Assembly: GCA_016794785.1 (NCBI GenBank)
Contig: JAEUHC010000013.1
Location: forward strand, 517,905-581,904
Length of the DNA stretch: 64,000 bases
Source: Opitutaceae bacterium
GTDB lineage: Bacteria; Verrucomicrobiota; Verrucomicrobiia; Opitutales; Opitutaceae
Reading direction: 5' to 3'
How positions within the stretch are numbered: position 1 is the stretch's first letter; each line of letters starts with the position of its first letter. Both the position numbers and the translations under genes were made by a program. Under the pieces are notes generated by a model. It was not told the DNA's origin, did no database searches, and saw nothing but the letters and a program-made list of their open reading frames with translations. Below, in pieces: positions 9,290-18,297 of this stretch.

Positions 9290-10512
9290 AGCAGGAAGGG
9301 CTTCCGGTCTTCGCGGAATTTTTCCTCCGCGGTGCGCCACGCCGCGACGATCGCGGCGGCGGGCTGCGCGGCCTCGAGGGCGTGGCGCACGGCGTCGGTG
9401 CCGTTGACCTTGTCGAAGAGCTCGAACTTTTTCCCCGCCGCCACCGCCTCGGCGAACACATCGCGGCCCGTCACCGCGCGGATCGCGTCGAGCGCGTGGA
9501 AATTGATCGCCGTCAGCGGCGCGCGCGCCGGATCGGTGAAGTGAAGCTGCACGCCGCCAAGGATCTCGCCGGCGTAGGTGGCGTAGTAGGGTTTGTAGGT
9601 GAGCGGGCGGAAGACGACGCCGGGGAGGCCGCGGGCGTTGAGGTTCGCCGCGAACGCATGCGGATCGAGCTTCGGCAGGCCGATGACTTGGAAGGGCAGG
9701 GTGTAGCCCACGCCCACGCTGACGTTGCTCAGTTCGCCAACCATGCCGGTCGCGACTTGGAAGAGCGGCGAGTCGCCGTGCGGGATATGCGGAGACGCCG
9801 GCACCCAGGGCAGACCGGTGTCGGCCCACACCATGCCGCGCCGCCAGCCGCGCAGCGGCACGACGGTGAGTTTGCACGGCTGCTTGATCCAGCCGCGCGC
9901 GTTGATCATGCGGGCGAGCTCGCCGCAGGTCAGGCCGTAGACGTAGGGGATGTCCCATTGGCTGACGAAGGAGCGAAACTTCTCCTCGACGAGCGCGCCC
10001 TCGATGCGCTCCCCGCCGAGCGGGTTGGGCCGGTCGAGCACGACAAACTCCACGCCCGCCTCGCCGCACGCCTCCATCGCGAGGCCCATCGTGCTGACGA
10101 ACGTGTAGGAGCGGCTGCCCGTGTCCTGCAGATCATAGACGAGCGCGTCGAGGCCCTCGAGCATGCGCGGCGTGGGCTTGCGCGTGGCGCCGTAGAGCGA
10201 ATGCACCGGCAGGCCCGTGCGGGCATCGGTGCGACTCTCGATTTTGTCGCCGGCGGGCACGTCACCGTAGATGCCGTGCTCGGGGCCGAAGAGCGCGACG
10301 AGCTTCACGCCCGGCGCGCGCCGGAGGACGTCGATGGTGGACTCGAGGCGCGCATTGACGCCGGAGGGATTGGTGATGAGGCCGACGCGCTTGCCGGCCA
10401 GCACCTTGAAGCCCTCGGCGGCGAGCACCTCGTTGCCGAGTTGCACCGACGCCGCCGGAGCGGACACCGCCAGGATCACGAAAGCGATGAGAGCGAGCAG
10501 GCGAAGGGTCAT
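9283..10512 (-). CDS. namZ: DUF1343 protein, NamZ-type exo-beta-N-acetylmuramidase
   Basis: The family (DUF1343) includes NamZ, which releases terminal N-acetylmuramic acid from peptidoglycan fragments. The protein is 409 residues with a signal peptide ('LRLLALIAFVILAVSAPAAS'), so it acts outside the cytoplasm. Recognisable blocks are 'GKRVGLITNPSG', 'LFGPEHGIYGD' with the family's conserved Glu/His, 'YDLQDTGSRSYTF' and 'VLDRPNPLGG'. I chose the ATG at 10512 because it begins the signal peptide; the open frame upstream lacks that logic. It converges with the AmpG-like gene and diverges from the amidase gene, so the product chain muramidase, permease, NagZ, NagB is encoded close together. Confidence 0.9.
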   Translation of the reverse strand: MTLRLLALIAFVILAVSAPAASVQLGNEVLAAEGFKVLAGKRVGLITNPSGVNARLESTIDVLRRAPGVKLVALFGPEHGIYGDVPAGDKIESRTDARTGLPVHSLYGATRKPTPRMLEGLDALVYDLQDTGSRSYTFVSTMGLAMEACGEAGVEFVVLDRPNPLGGERIEGALVEEKFRSFVSQWDIPYVYGLTCGELARMINARGWIKQPCKLTVVPLRGWRRGMVWADTGLPWVPASPHIPHGDSPLFQVATGMVGELSNVSVGVGYTLPFQVIGLPKLDPHAFAANLNARGLPGVVFRPLTYKPYYATYAGEILGGVQLHFTDPARAPLTAINFHALDAIRAVTGRDVFAEAVAAGKKFELFDKVNGTDAVRHALEAAQPAAAIVAAWRTAEEKFREDRKPFLLY

Positions 10513-10598
10513 CGGGGGACGCTGGCAGAGGCCGGCCCGGGCGCAAACGCGATTGAGCCGCGCGCCGCAATGCGCTCCGCTCCCGCTTGCACCCCGCC

Positions 10599-11645
10599 AT
10601 GAGAAATTTCCCCCGCTGGTTTCGCCCACTCATCCTCTCGCTCGCCGCCGTCGCGATCCTCGCGGCCGCGGGCTGCCACCTCGCGCGCCCGCGAACCTTT
10701 CTCCCGCGCAAGGGCGACGAGATCGTGGTGGCCGGGCAGTTATTTCACACCGGCACGCGCGTCGTCACCTGGATGGATCCGCAGGGCTACGACGGCTACC
10801 GCGTCGAGCGCCGCTTCAGCCCCGAGGCCGAGAGCAGCTGGGAAAAATCCAAGGAAGCGGTCAAAGACCTCCGTAACCCCGCGCGCTACAACCTTCGCCG
10901 CGACGGCCTTTCACCCGAGGAGATCGAGCGCGTGCGCGGCGGGGGCTGGGACCTCCCGCTGCTCCAGCGCACGGTCGATCAGTTTGTGCTGCACTACGAC
11001 GTCGCGGGCATCAGCAAGCAGTGCTTTAAAATCCTGCACGACCTGCGTGGGCTAAGCGTGCACTTCATGTTGGATATCGACGGCACGATCTACCAGACGG
11101 TCGATCTCAAGGAGCGCGCGTTTCACGCGACGACCTCCAACACCCGCTCCATCGGCATCGAGATCGCCAACATGGGCGCCTATCCGCCGGGCGCGCACAA
11201 GGCTCTCGACGAATGGTATCCCCGCGACGCGCAGGGCCCGTTCATCAAGGTGCCGGAGCGCTTCGGCGATCCGATGATCTTGACCAAGGACTTCGTGGGC
11301 CGCCCCGCCCGGCCCGAGCTGGTGCGCGGCAACGTGCAGGGCACCGAACTCCTGCAATACGATCTCACGCCGCAGCAATACGCCGCGCTCACCAAGCTCA
11401 CCGCCGCGCTCTGCAAAGTGTTTCCGCAGATGGCGTGCGACTACCCGCGCGACGCCGAGGGCAAGCTCGTCACAAAAAAGCTGCCCGACGAGGAGCTGAA
11501 GAAATTCCAAGGTGTGCTCGGCCACTACCACGTGCAGACCAACAAGACCGACCCCGGTCCCGCCCTCGACTGGGACCGCGTAATCGGCGGCGCGCGTCGG
11601 CTGCTGGGGCTGGGCGAGGTGAAGCCGAGCGTGGGGGGACGCTGA
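10599..11645 (+). CDS. Lipoprotein N-acetylmuramoyl-L-alanine amidase (AmpD/Amidase_2 type)
   Basis: Cleaves the amide bond between muramic acid and the stem peptide. Residues 1-23 form a lipoprotein signal ('ILAAAGC' lipobox), so the 348-residue enzyme should be anchored in an envelope membrane. The Amidase_2 fold is marked by 'QFVLHYDVAG' with the first zinc histidine, 'SIGIEIAN' with the catalytic-site Glu, and 'GHYHVQTNKTDPGPALDW' with the second histidine and the aspartate ligand. I chose ATG 10599; a TTG four codons upstream is possible. It is divergent from namZ across 86 bases, which suits joint control. A C-terminal tail after the domain is short and of no known function. Confidence 0.9.
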   Translation: MRNFPRWFRPLILSLAAVAILAAAGCHLARPRTFLPRKGDEIVVAGQLFHTGTRVVTWMDPQGYDGYRVERRFSPEAESSWEKSKEAVKDLRNPARYNLRRDGLSPEEIERVRGGGWDLPLLQRTVDQFVLHYDVAGISKQCFKILHDLRGLSVHFMLDIDGTIYQTVDLKERAFHATTSNTRSIGIEIANMGAYPPGAHKALDEWYPRDAQGPFIKVPERFGDPMILTKDFVGRPARPELVRGNVQGTELLQYDLTPQQYAALTKLTAALCKVFPQMACDYPRDAEGKLVTKKLPDEELKKFQGVLGHYHVQTNKTDPGPALDWDRVIGGARRLLGLGEVKPSVGGR

Positions 11646-11669
11646 AGGGGCGTTGAAATGCCTGCGGCA

Positions 11670-11744
11670 GGAGGCGCGCTTGCGCGCGATGGGATGTGTC
11701 GTCGCCGCGCGAACCGACGGCGAAATCGCCCGCAAGCGGGCTCC
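11670..11744. repeat. Inverted repeat in the 333-base gap after the amidase gene
   Basis: Arms GGAGGCGCGCTTGCGCGCGA (11670) and ATCGCCCGCAAGCGGGCTCC (11725-11744) are imperfect inverse copies. They sit about 25 bases after the amidase stop. The rest of the gap (11745-11978) has no supportable gene and contains the leader of the following HEAT-repeat gene; I see nothing else definite in it. Confidence 0.6.
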
Positions 11745-11978
11745 GACCTTTCAGGGCCGGGCGTCCTTCAAAATCTTCTCCGCGCATCGCCGTTTCCTAC
11801 TACCGCGCGCGGCGTCGTTGTCCTACATTGGCCACGCCGCGTCGCCGCGTGATCCGCAGGCCCAGGCCGCGGTGAATCAGATCGAGGACAACGAGTGGGC
11901 GCATCGTCCGTTTGCGATTCTCCCGGTTACAAATCAGCCCTCGAATTCCGCGATTCCTTGGCGTAGGAAAATCGCACC

Positions 11979-13712
11979 ATGTGGGGTCGCGTCCTTGTTT
12001 CACTGACCGTCAGCCTTTCGGCCGGGATGCACGTCGGAAAAAGTGCGGATCGCCAGCCAGCGCTCGATGATCTAATCGACCGGATTTCTCAACGAACCGC
12101 CAGCACCGGTGGCGGCATCAATGCGGGTGAATCGGATATCGCCAAAAGAATTCAAGCCTTCGGCGCTCAGGCGGCCCCACGCTTGATTGCCCTGCTCGAC
12201 AGCGATAACGCCTCAGTCAGGGAACTTGCCGGCTACGTGCTGCGAGACTTGCCGGGACTTTCCGAGTCGCATCTCGACGCGCTAATCGCCGCCTGCGAAC
12301 GCGGCGATGGCTGGATCCCGCCGGCGATTGCCCGGATTGGGACGCCCCGCGCGATCGCGTTTTTGGTCGGAGAACTCAAGCGCACGCCACGGACACATAA
12401 TCAACTTACGTGGGCTCTCAAGCTGGCGGGGGAAAAGGCCGCGCGCCCACTGGCCGCGATCTTTGACGCACCCGAACTCGTCACGGACGATCTGCTCACC
12501 GCCGTTCGCTATGTATTCTACGATATGGGTTCCGCGGCTGCAGTGTCCGTGCCACACTTAGTCGAGAGCGCGATGAACCCCTCGTTACCGATGGGCAATC
12601 GAAAGGCGGCGGTCCGCGCACTCGGCGCACTCGGGCTCGCAGCGGCCTCCGAGGTTCCGCGACTACAGGCCCTCGCGCATCGCGAGCCGGATCATTTCGC
12701 CGAACCCGTGGATCAGGCGATCGTCGAGATTGGCTCGCCTGAGGCCGCGGCGATCCTCGCCGCGCAATTGCGCCGCGCCCCCTCCGACCTTCTCCTGCTC
12801 CGCGTGGCCCGCTTGCGCGAAAACGGTCGTGCTGCCACCTCGGTTGTGGCGCAGCTCCTGAACCACGAGAACTGGGATGTCCGGGTCGCGGCCGCGCGGA
12901 CGCTCGGTTACATTGGCGCGACTGATGCAGTCGATGTCCTGCGGGAAGCCCTTTCGGATGCTAGCGATTGGCGCATCGTCTATTCCGCTGCCGAATCGCT
13001 CGGTCGCCTCAAAGCCACAAACGCAGTGGCGGATCTCGAAGCCATCGCCCAACGACATTGGTTTGATGTTGTCAGGTCGGCAGCGTCGAAGGCAGTGCGC
13101 GTGATTCAAGGAGCGGAGACTTACCAGTCCAGATGGCCAGCCGCCAATTTTGGGATCGAGTTTTTCGACTACACTCACGTGCGGTCTGGCGTCCCAGTGC
13201 TCGATCCCGCCACGCTGCGTTTTCGAGCCGAGCTCGAGCCTTTGACCGAATCCGAGCGACGGGGGCTAGCCGTCTCCGGGATAGCGGGCTCAAACGTGGC
13301 TCCGAGTTCGTGGCTGCGGCTTGGTCCGCACGGCCATCTGCTCGGCACAGACGGCGGAGAATGGGGCGGGGAATTGGTGTTTCGTGATGCCGCTGGCGCG
13401 ACACACACGCTTCTTCACGCGAACACCCAAGGTATCGTCCGGATGCCATTCGGCATCGTGGCGGTGACTGGTGTCGCACACCTGATGATCAACCACGGAT
13501 TCCTCTACGCGGTGGATTTCGAACCGGGCCGGACGCCCACTGCACGACGGTGGAAATCCCTGCCGGGCGCGCCGCGGCGCGTGGGCGTGCTTGAAAACGG
13601 AAATCTCTTCGTGGCCTGCGTCGGTGGCGACATCGTCGTGACCCCAAGCGGAGAGATGCTCGCGGCTGACGCCAAGCATACGGCTCCGCCAGCCCAATCC
13701 GACGGCCGTTAG
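11979..13712 (+). CDS. HEAT-repeat protein of unknown function
   Basis: A 577-residue protein. Residues about 45-360 are tandem alpha-helical HEAT-like repeats, for example 'NWDVRVAAARTLGYIGATDA' and 'DWRIVYSAAESLGRLKATNA', a fold used for protein binding. Residues about 370-577 are different and beta-rich, with 'TDGGEWGGELVFRDAAGATH' and short Gly-containing blades, possibly a partial propeller. The N-terminus 'VLVSLTVSLSAG' could be a weak signal peptide. Local base composition is lower in G+C than in the neighbours (35 of the 60 bases from 12121), which may point to a later acquisition. I do not recognise a function. Confidence 0.75.
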   Translation: MWGRVLVSLTVSLSAGMHVGKSADRQPALDDLIDRISQRTASTGGGINAGESDIAKRIQAFGAQAAPRLIALLDSDNASVRELAGYVLRDLPGLSESHLDALIAACERGDGWIPPAIARIGTPRAIAFLVGELKRTPRTHNQLTWALKLAGEKAARPLAAIFDAPELVTDDLLTAVRYVFYDMGSAAAVSVPHLVESAMNPSLPMGNRKAAVRALGALGLAAASEVPRLQALAHREPDHFAEPVDQAIVEIGSPEAAAILAAQLRRAPSDLLLLRVARLRENGRAATSVVAQLLNHENWDVRVAAARTLGYIGATDAVDVLREALSDASDWRIVYSAAESLGRLKATNAVADLEAIAQRHWFDVVRSAASKAVRVIQGAETYQSRWPAANFGIEFFDYTHVRSGVPVLDPATLRFRAELEPLTESERRGLAVSGIAGSNVAPSSWLRLGPHGHLLGTDGGEWGGELVFRDAAGATHTLLHANTQGIVRMPFGIVAVTGVAHLMINHGFLYAVDFEPGRTPTARRWKSLPGAPRRVGVLENGNLFVACVGGDIVVTPSGEMLAADAKHTAPPAQSDGR

Positions 13713-13736
13713 ATGCCCGCGTTTCTGATAACAAAA

Positions 13737-13761
13737 AGCGCCAGAACATCGTTCTGGCGCT
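13737..13761 (-). terminator. Rho-independent terminator downstream of gnd
   Basis: A perfect 11-base stem AGCGCCAGAAC / GTTCTGGCGCT with a three-base loop. Read on the minus strand the stem is followed by TTTTTGTTAT, the expected U-run. The orientation and position (about 115 bases past the gnd stop) fit termination of gnd. On the plus strand it lies just after the HEAT gene but lacks a T-run. Confidence 0.85.
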
Positions 13762-13827
13762 GTGATCGAATCTGTTGGCGCGGCGCTCACATCGCAAGCT
13801 GCGACCGCGTCGGCCTCGGCGCGTCCC

Positions 13828-13858
13828 CGCCTTCGTCCCGCAATGCGGGACGAAGGCG
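13828..13858. repeat. Perfect 31-base palindrome between gnd and its terminator
   Basis: Fifteen-base arms (CGCCTTCGTCCCGCA and its complement) around a single central A. It lies 18 bases after the gnd stop and upstream of the intrinsic terminator. It has no T-run of its own, so it is more likely one of the window's gene-end hairpin repeats than a second terminator. Confidence 0.75.
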
Positions 13859-13875
13859 AGGCGATTGACCGGCGA

Positions 13876-15381
13876 TCACTTGATCTCCAGCTGCGGGCGG
13901 CCCTTCTCGGGCCAGTCGATGTGGTAGAACTGGCCGCGGGGCTTGTCCGTGCGCTCGTAGGTGTGCGCGCCGAAGAAGTCGCGCTGGCCCTGCAGCAGGT
14001 TGGCCGGCAGCCGCGCGGAGCGGTAGCTGTCGTAGTAGGACAGCGCCGAGCTGAACGTCGGGATCGGCACGCCGCACTCGCTGGCGAGGGCGACGACCTT
14101 GCGCCAGTTCTCCTGCGCCTTCTGCACCGTCTTGTTGAAATAGGGATCGAGGAGCAGGTTCGCGAGGTTGGGATTCCGCGCATAGGCCTCGGTGATCTTT
14201 TGGAGAAACACCGCGCGGATGATGCAGCCGCCCCGCCAGATTTGCGCGATCTCGCCGAAGTTGAGCGTCCACTTGTATTCCTTCTGCGCCTCGCGCATGA
14301 GCTGGAAGCCCTGCGCATAGGAGCAAATCTTGGAGCAGTAGAGGGCGTCGTGGATCGCGGTGACGAGGGCCTTTTTGGAACCGCGATATTTGCGCTTCGG
14401 GCCCTTCAAAATCTTCGAGGCGGCGACGCGCTCTTCCTTGATGGCGCTGATGCAGCGGGCAAAGACGGACTCAGCGATCGTCGGCGCGGGCACGCCCATG
14501 TCGAGCGCGTTGACCGAGGTCCACTTGCCGGTGCCTTTCTGGCCGGCGGTGTCGAGGACGATGTCCACGAAGGGCTTCTTCGTCATCGGGTCCTTCTGCT
14601 TCAGGATGTCGGCCGTGATCTCGATGAGGAAGGAGCCGAGCATGCCGGAATTCCACTCGGAGAAGATGGCGCCCATTTCCGCGGGCTTCATGCCGGCGAG
14701 ACCCTTCATCAAGGCGTAGGCCTCGCAGATCATCTGCATGTCGCCGTATTCGATCCCGTTGTGGACCATCTTCACGTAGTGGCCCGCGCCGTTTTCGCCG
14801 ATGTAGGTGGCGCACGGGACACCGCCGACGATGGGCTTGCCAGGGGCGGCGCCGGTGAGGGGCTGGCCGGTCTTGGCGTCGACCTTGGCGGCGACGGCAT
14901 TCCAGATCGGGGCGAGTTCCTTGTAGGCGGCGGGATCGCCGCCGGGCATGAGGGCGGGACCGAAGCGCGCGCCTTCCTCGCCGCCGGACACGCCGGAGCC
15001 GATGAAGCGGAGGCCTTTTTCGCGGAGCGCTTTTTCGCGACGGATGGTGTCGGTCCAGAGGGCGTTGCCGCCGTCGATCACGATGTCATTCTTGTCGAGC
15101 AGCGGCACGAGGCTGTCGATGACGGCATCGGTGGCCTTGCCGGCCTGCACGAGGATGATCATCTTGCGCGGCTTCGCGAGCGAGGCGACGAACTCCTGGA
15201 GCGTCTTCGCGCCGACGAGACCGCCGGGGGTGTTCGGATTTTCGGCGACGAACTTGTCGGTCTTCTCCGTCGTGCGGTTGTAAACCGAGATGCGGAAGCC
15301 GTGATCGGCGATGTTGAGGGCGAGATTCTGACCCATGACGGCGAGGCCGATGAGTCCGATGTCGGAATGCGTTTTAGCCAT
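13876..15381 (-). CDS. gnd: 6-phosphogluconate dehydrogenase, decarboxylating
   Basis: Oxidises 6-phosphogluconate to ribulose-5-phosphate, NADPH and CO2 in the pentose phosphate pathway. The 501-residue cytoplasmic enzyme shows '[17 protein letters not shown]' (NADP-binding Rossmann start), '[20 protein letters not shown]' (substrate-binding signature), '[19 protein letters not shown]' with the catalytic Lys and 'GTGKWT'. It is slightly longer than the usual 470-490 residues. I took ATG 15381 ('[12 protein letters not shown]') since it starts just before the nucleotide fold; the upstream frame to 15429 adds a hydrophobic 16-residue leader not typical of Gnd. It is probably a single-gene unit ended by the terminator at 13737-13761. 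Confidence 0.96.
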   Translation of the reverse strand: MAKTHSDIGLIGLAVMGQNLALNIADHGFRISVYNRTTEKTDKFVAENPNTPGGLVGAKTLQEFVASLAKPRKMIILVQAGKATDAVIDSLVPLLDKNDIVIDGGNALWTDTIRREKALREKGLRFIGSGVSGGEEGARFGPALMPGGDPAAYKELAPIWNAVAAKVDAKTGQPLTGAAPGKPIVGGVPCATYIGENGAGHYVKMVHNGIEYGDMQMICEAYALMKGLAGMKPAEMGAIFSEWNSGMLGSFLIEITADILKQKDPMTKKPFVDIVLDTAGQKGTGKWTSVNALDMGVPAPTIAESVFARCISAIKEERVAASKILKGPKRKYRGSKKALVTAIHDALYCSKICSYAQGFQLMREAQKEYKWTLNFGEIAQIWRGGCIIRAVFLQKITEAYARNPNLANLLLDPYFNKTVQKAQENWRKVVALASECGVPIPTFSSALSYYDSYRSARLPANLLQGQRDFFGAHTYERTDKPRGQFYHIDWPEKGRPQLEIK

Positions 15382-15482
15382 GGCGAGTAAGAGGGTGGGG
15401 AGGAGTAGCCTAACGGGGGTGAAAACCAAACCCTTTCTCGGCGCGCGTCATAAAAACCGCGCAGCGCCCGCCGGACAGGCCG

Positions 15483-15767
15483 TCACTTGCGGGGCTTGCT
15501 GGGGAGAAACTCCGCCAGCCAGGCCACGAAGGGCGTGGCCCATTCGGGCTCGTTGCGTTCGTAGATCCAGTTGAAGCCCACAAAGGTGAGCGCGATGAGC
15601 AGCAGGAAGCCGAGGATATAGCCGCTGAACTTGGCGAGGGTGCGGAGGATCAGCACGAGCGCGATGAGGGCGAGGAGCCCAACGCCGATCTTGATCCAGA
15701 GGTCGAGGGGGACCTCGCGCAGGCGGTCGAGGACCCCGGGCTCGGCGGCGGCAACGATGAAAGGCAT
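15483..15767 (-). CDS. Small membrane protein of unknown function
   Basis: A 94-residue protein with two strongly hydrophobic helices, 'IKIGVGLLALIALVLILRTL' (about 25-44) and 'ILGFLLLIALTFVGFNWIY' (about 51-69), and a charged C-terminus 'PSKPRK'. The ATG at 15767 is the only sensible start; the frame upstream is low-complexity Arg/Ser. It lies about 100 bases downstream of the RDD fusion gene on the same strand, so it could be the last gene of that operon. No family recognised. Confidence 0.65.
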   Translation of the reverse strand: MPFIVAAAEPGVLDRLREVPLDLWIKIGVGLLALIALVLILRTLAKFSGYILGFLLLIALTFVGFNWIYERNEPEWATPFVAWLAEFLPSKPRK

Positions 15768-15873
15768 GGGGCGAACGCTGGCGAGCGGGCGGGCGGGTTT
15801 CGAGCCAGAATCCGGGCAAGGGCCCGTTTGGCTTGCCCGCCCCGCCGACGCGCCCGGCCGGTGCCGGTGGCCC

Positions 15874-17685
15874 TTACACCAGCGACGTGCCCTTCGGCAC
15901 GCGCACGACGATCGTGCCGGCGATCTTGTCGTGCCACGATTGCTGCTCGTCGTCGAAGGCGATCCAGATGAAGCCGAGGCCGGCCACCACAAGCGAGAGG
16001 AAGCAACCAAGCGCCCGCACCGTGGCCGTCGGCCAGTCGAGATCGCGGCCGTCGCGGCGCACGACCTTCAGGCCGCAGATGATGCCGCCGATGGTCGTCC
16101 CGCGGGCCTTCCACAGCGCCGCGCCGTAAATCGCGAGCACGATCAGAAACCCGCCCGGGCCGTCGTGGAAATGCAGGACGCGCGGCATGAGGCTCGAGAG
16201 GAAACCCATAATCACGCCCACTAACACACCATCCAGCGCCAGCGCACCGAGGCGGATCGGCAGGCCGGCGCGCGGCAGCGCCGTCTCGTCGATCGCGGGG
16301 CGTGCCGGCGGCGGGGGCGGGACCGAAGCCGGCCCGGCCGACCGCGCCGCATAGGCGGGCAGCGGAGGCACGATGCCCGCCATCGCGGGCGCGGGCCCCG
16401 TCTCGGGCGGGGCCGGCGGAACTTCGACGGGAGGCGGCGCGGTGAAACTCAAGGGGGCCACCGCGCCCAGCGCAGCGGCCGGCGCCGCCGGGGCGGGCGG
16501 CATCGTAGGCGGCACGGGCGCGGCCGGGGCGGCGGGCGGACGCTTGTTGCGCTGCATCGCCTCCACGATCGTGAGCACAACGATGCCGAGGCCGAGCCAG
16601 CTCACGAGTTTGTAGGCCGTGAAGCCGACGAAAGGGATGGTGTAAACGAGCATCAGCACGAGCCCGCCGACCAGCACGGCAAACGCAGGGCTGCCCAGTG
16701 GGCCGTCGCCAAAGAATTTCGTGAAGCGCCGGCCGAGCCACGCAATCAGCACCACCTTGCCGAAGAGACCGGCGAAAAACAGCGCCGCCGCCAGGAAAGG
16801 CACCACTAGCGCGCCGACGATCGTGAGCGCCAGGATCACCACGGCGACCGGCGAGAGCAGCACGGTGAGCACCGCCGAGAGGATCGACATGGCCGGCCGC
16901 CGCTCGAAGGTCTCCGTGCATTGCGTCACGCCGCGCGAGAACAGCAGCGCCAGCAGCACGTAGAAACCGAGGAAACCAAACGCGATCGCCCACGCCCAGC
17001 CGAGATTCCGGCCAAAGGCCAGCGGCCGTCCCCAGATCGCGCATTCGCTGATCCAGGCGACGAGCCACTCGAAGTCGCCGAGACCCGGCACCGTGATGTG
17101 CGTGACCTGCCCGTGCACAATCGCCGCCGGGTCGCGGATGAGCTGGCCGCCGATCACCACGACATCGCGCTCGATCACCGCCTTGGGCCCGAGGGTCAGG
17201 CTGCCCGCGATGACAACCGCTTGGCCGCCGACCGGCCCATCAATCACCGAGGCACCGCCGAACACGCTCACCACATCCCGCCCGGCCTGGCCGCGCATCT
17301 CCATGCGGCCAAACACCGCCACCGCATCGCCGTCGACCTGGCCCTCGGAGGCGACCACCAGCCGGCCGCCCACCGCGACCGCGTCGCCCTTCACCACGCC
17401 GTTGACCTCGACGGCGCCGAAGATCGCGACCGCGTCGCGCATGGAGGCACCGGCCGGCACCATCTGATTGCCAAACGGCGGCCGGTCGGGGCGATTCGCC
17501 GAGCGCACGCGCGGCTGCTTCTTCGTGGATTGGGATTTCTCCGGGGCAGCCTGGGCGGGAGCCGTTTCATCGAGGCGGCGCAACGGCGGTTCGGCCGGAG
17601 CCGCCGGTTGCTGCGCGAAAGCCGCGAACCCGCCGGCCAGCAGCACGGCGATCAGGCGGAGTTTATGGGGGAAAAGGAAATTCAT
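15874..17685 (-). CDS. Bactofilin-like repeat / RDD-domain membrane fusion protein
   Basis: A 603-residue envelope protein of four parts. A signal peptide covers residues 1-24. Residues about 78-195 form Gly/Val-periodic repeats ('GDAVAVGGRLV', 'GDAVAVFGRME', 'RDVVSVFGGAS', 'RDVVVIGGQLI') typical of a polymer-forming, bactofilin-like beta-helix. Four to five transmembrane helices occupy about 229-375. After a long Pro/Ala linker (380-470) comes an RDD domain (about 470-603) with 'RAGLPIRLGALALDG', 'TIGGIICGLKVVRRDGR' and 'WHDKIAGTIVV'. The helix may lie in the periplasm, given the signal peptide. It sits downstream of an ECF sigma factor and a small membrane protein on one strand, suggesting an envelope-stress unit. 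Confidence 0.75.
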   Translation of the reverse strand: MNFLFPHKLRLIAVLLAGGFAAFAQQPAAPAEPPLRRLDETAPAQAAPEKSQSTKKQPRVRSANRPDRPPFGNQMVPAGASMRDAVAIFGAVEVNGVVKGDAVAVGGRLVVASEGQVDGDAVAVFGRMEMRGQAGRDVVSVFGGASVIDGPVGGQAVVIAGSLTLGPKAVIERDVVVIGGQLIRDPAAIVHGQVTHITVPGLGDFEWLVAWISECAIWGRPLAFGRNLGWAWAIAFGFLGFYVLLALLFSRGVTQCTETFERRPAMSILSAVLTVLLSPVAVVILALTIVGALVVPFLAAALFFAGLFGKVVLIAWLGRRFTKFFGDGPLGSPAFAVLVGGLVLMLVYTIPFVGFTAYKLVSWLGLGIVVLTIVEAMQRNKRPPAAPAAPVPPTMPPAPAAPAAALGAVAPLSFTAPPPVEVPPAPPETGPAPAMAGIVPPLPAYAARSAGPASVPPPPPARPAIDETALPRAGLPIRLGALALDGVLVGVIMGFLSSLMPRVLHFHDGPGGFLIVLAIYGAALWKARGTTIGGIICGLKVVRRDGRDLDWPTATVRALGCFLSLVVAGLGFIWIAFDDEQQSWHDKIAGTIVVRVPKGTSLV

Positions 17686-17715
17686 GGGCGAAAAGCGGGA
17701 AGAGGGGAAAGGGAT

Positions 17716-18168
17716 TCAGCGGCCGGAGGCCTGCAGGTTGCGCCACACGGCAGCGCCAAGTCCGACGACCGCGGCATAAGCCGCCGCGCAAAACGCGAGG
17801 CCGCCATAGAGCCACAGGGGCGGCAGGCTGCGGACGACGGTCTCGCACACCCCGGCGATGCTGCGGCCCACGGCGAGGCCGCCCTCGATCCACGTGAGCG
17901 GTCCGGCCAGCGTGCCGGCGGCGGGCGCGGGGATGGCCCCGCCGAGCGAGAGGACGGCATAGACGGCGAGCGCGGAGAGAGCGAGAAAGCCCGCCTGCAC
18001 GGGCAGTGGCCAGTGCGTGAAGCTCCGGCGCCACCACGGCAGCGCGGCGCGGCGCGCGATCTCAGCGCGCACGCGGTGCTCGAGCGAGAAGGGCGCGCGG
18101 CGCGGCGGCAGCGCGCGCAGGGTGCGGTCGATGTCCTGCGCAAGTTTCTCGTGGGATTCGGGTGTCAT
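17716..18168 (-). CDS. Membrane protein, possible anti-sigma partner
   Basis: A 150-residue protein. The N-terminal 50 residues are cytoplasmic-looking and helical ('HEKLAQDIDRTLRALPPRRA', then 'LEHRVRAEIARRAALPWWRR'). Two membrane segments follow ('AGFLALSALAVYAVLSLGG' and 'LYGGLAFCAAAYAAVVGLG'). Such a soluble head plus helices immediately after an ECF sigma gene is the usual position of an anti-sigma factor. It lacks a recognisable zinc-type anti-sigma motif (HxxxCxxC), so the role is inferred from context only. I used the ATG at 18168; a start seven codons upstream is possible. A 96-base inverted repeat separates it from the sigma gene. Confidence 0.65.
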   Translation of the reverse strand: MTPESHEKLAQDIDRTLRALPPRRAPFSLEHRVRAEIARRAALPWWRRSFTHWPLPVQAGFLALSALAVYAVLSLGGAIPAPAAGTLAGPLTWIEGGLAVGRSIAGVCETVVRSLPPLWLYGGLAFCAAAYAAVVGLGAAVWRNLQASGR

Positions 18169-18183
18169 GGCGATTTTCCCTGC

Positions 18184-18279
18184 TGTCATTCTGAGCGGAG
18201 CGAAGAATCCAGCAGGAGCTGCGAAGCCCCCATGCGATGCGAGTGTCCAAGTGGATTCTTCGCTGCGCTCAGAATGACA
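18184..18279. repeat. Long inverted repeat between sigma and anti-sigma-like genes
   Basis: The left arm TGTCATTCTGAGCGGAGCG continues into AAGAATCC (18184-18210). The right arm GGATTCTTCGCTGCGCTCAG continues to 18279. They are near-perfect inverse copies around a 42-base loop. I recall this TCATTCTGAGCG..GAAGAATCC word as a dispersed repeat in several unrelated bacterial genomes. It fills almost all of the gap between the two genes. Confidence 0.85.
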
Positions 18280-18297
18280 AACCTAGGGATGTTCATG

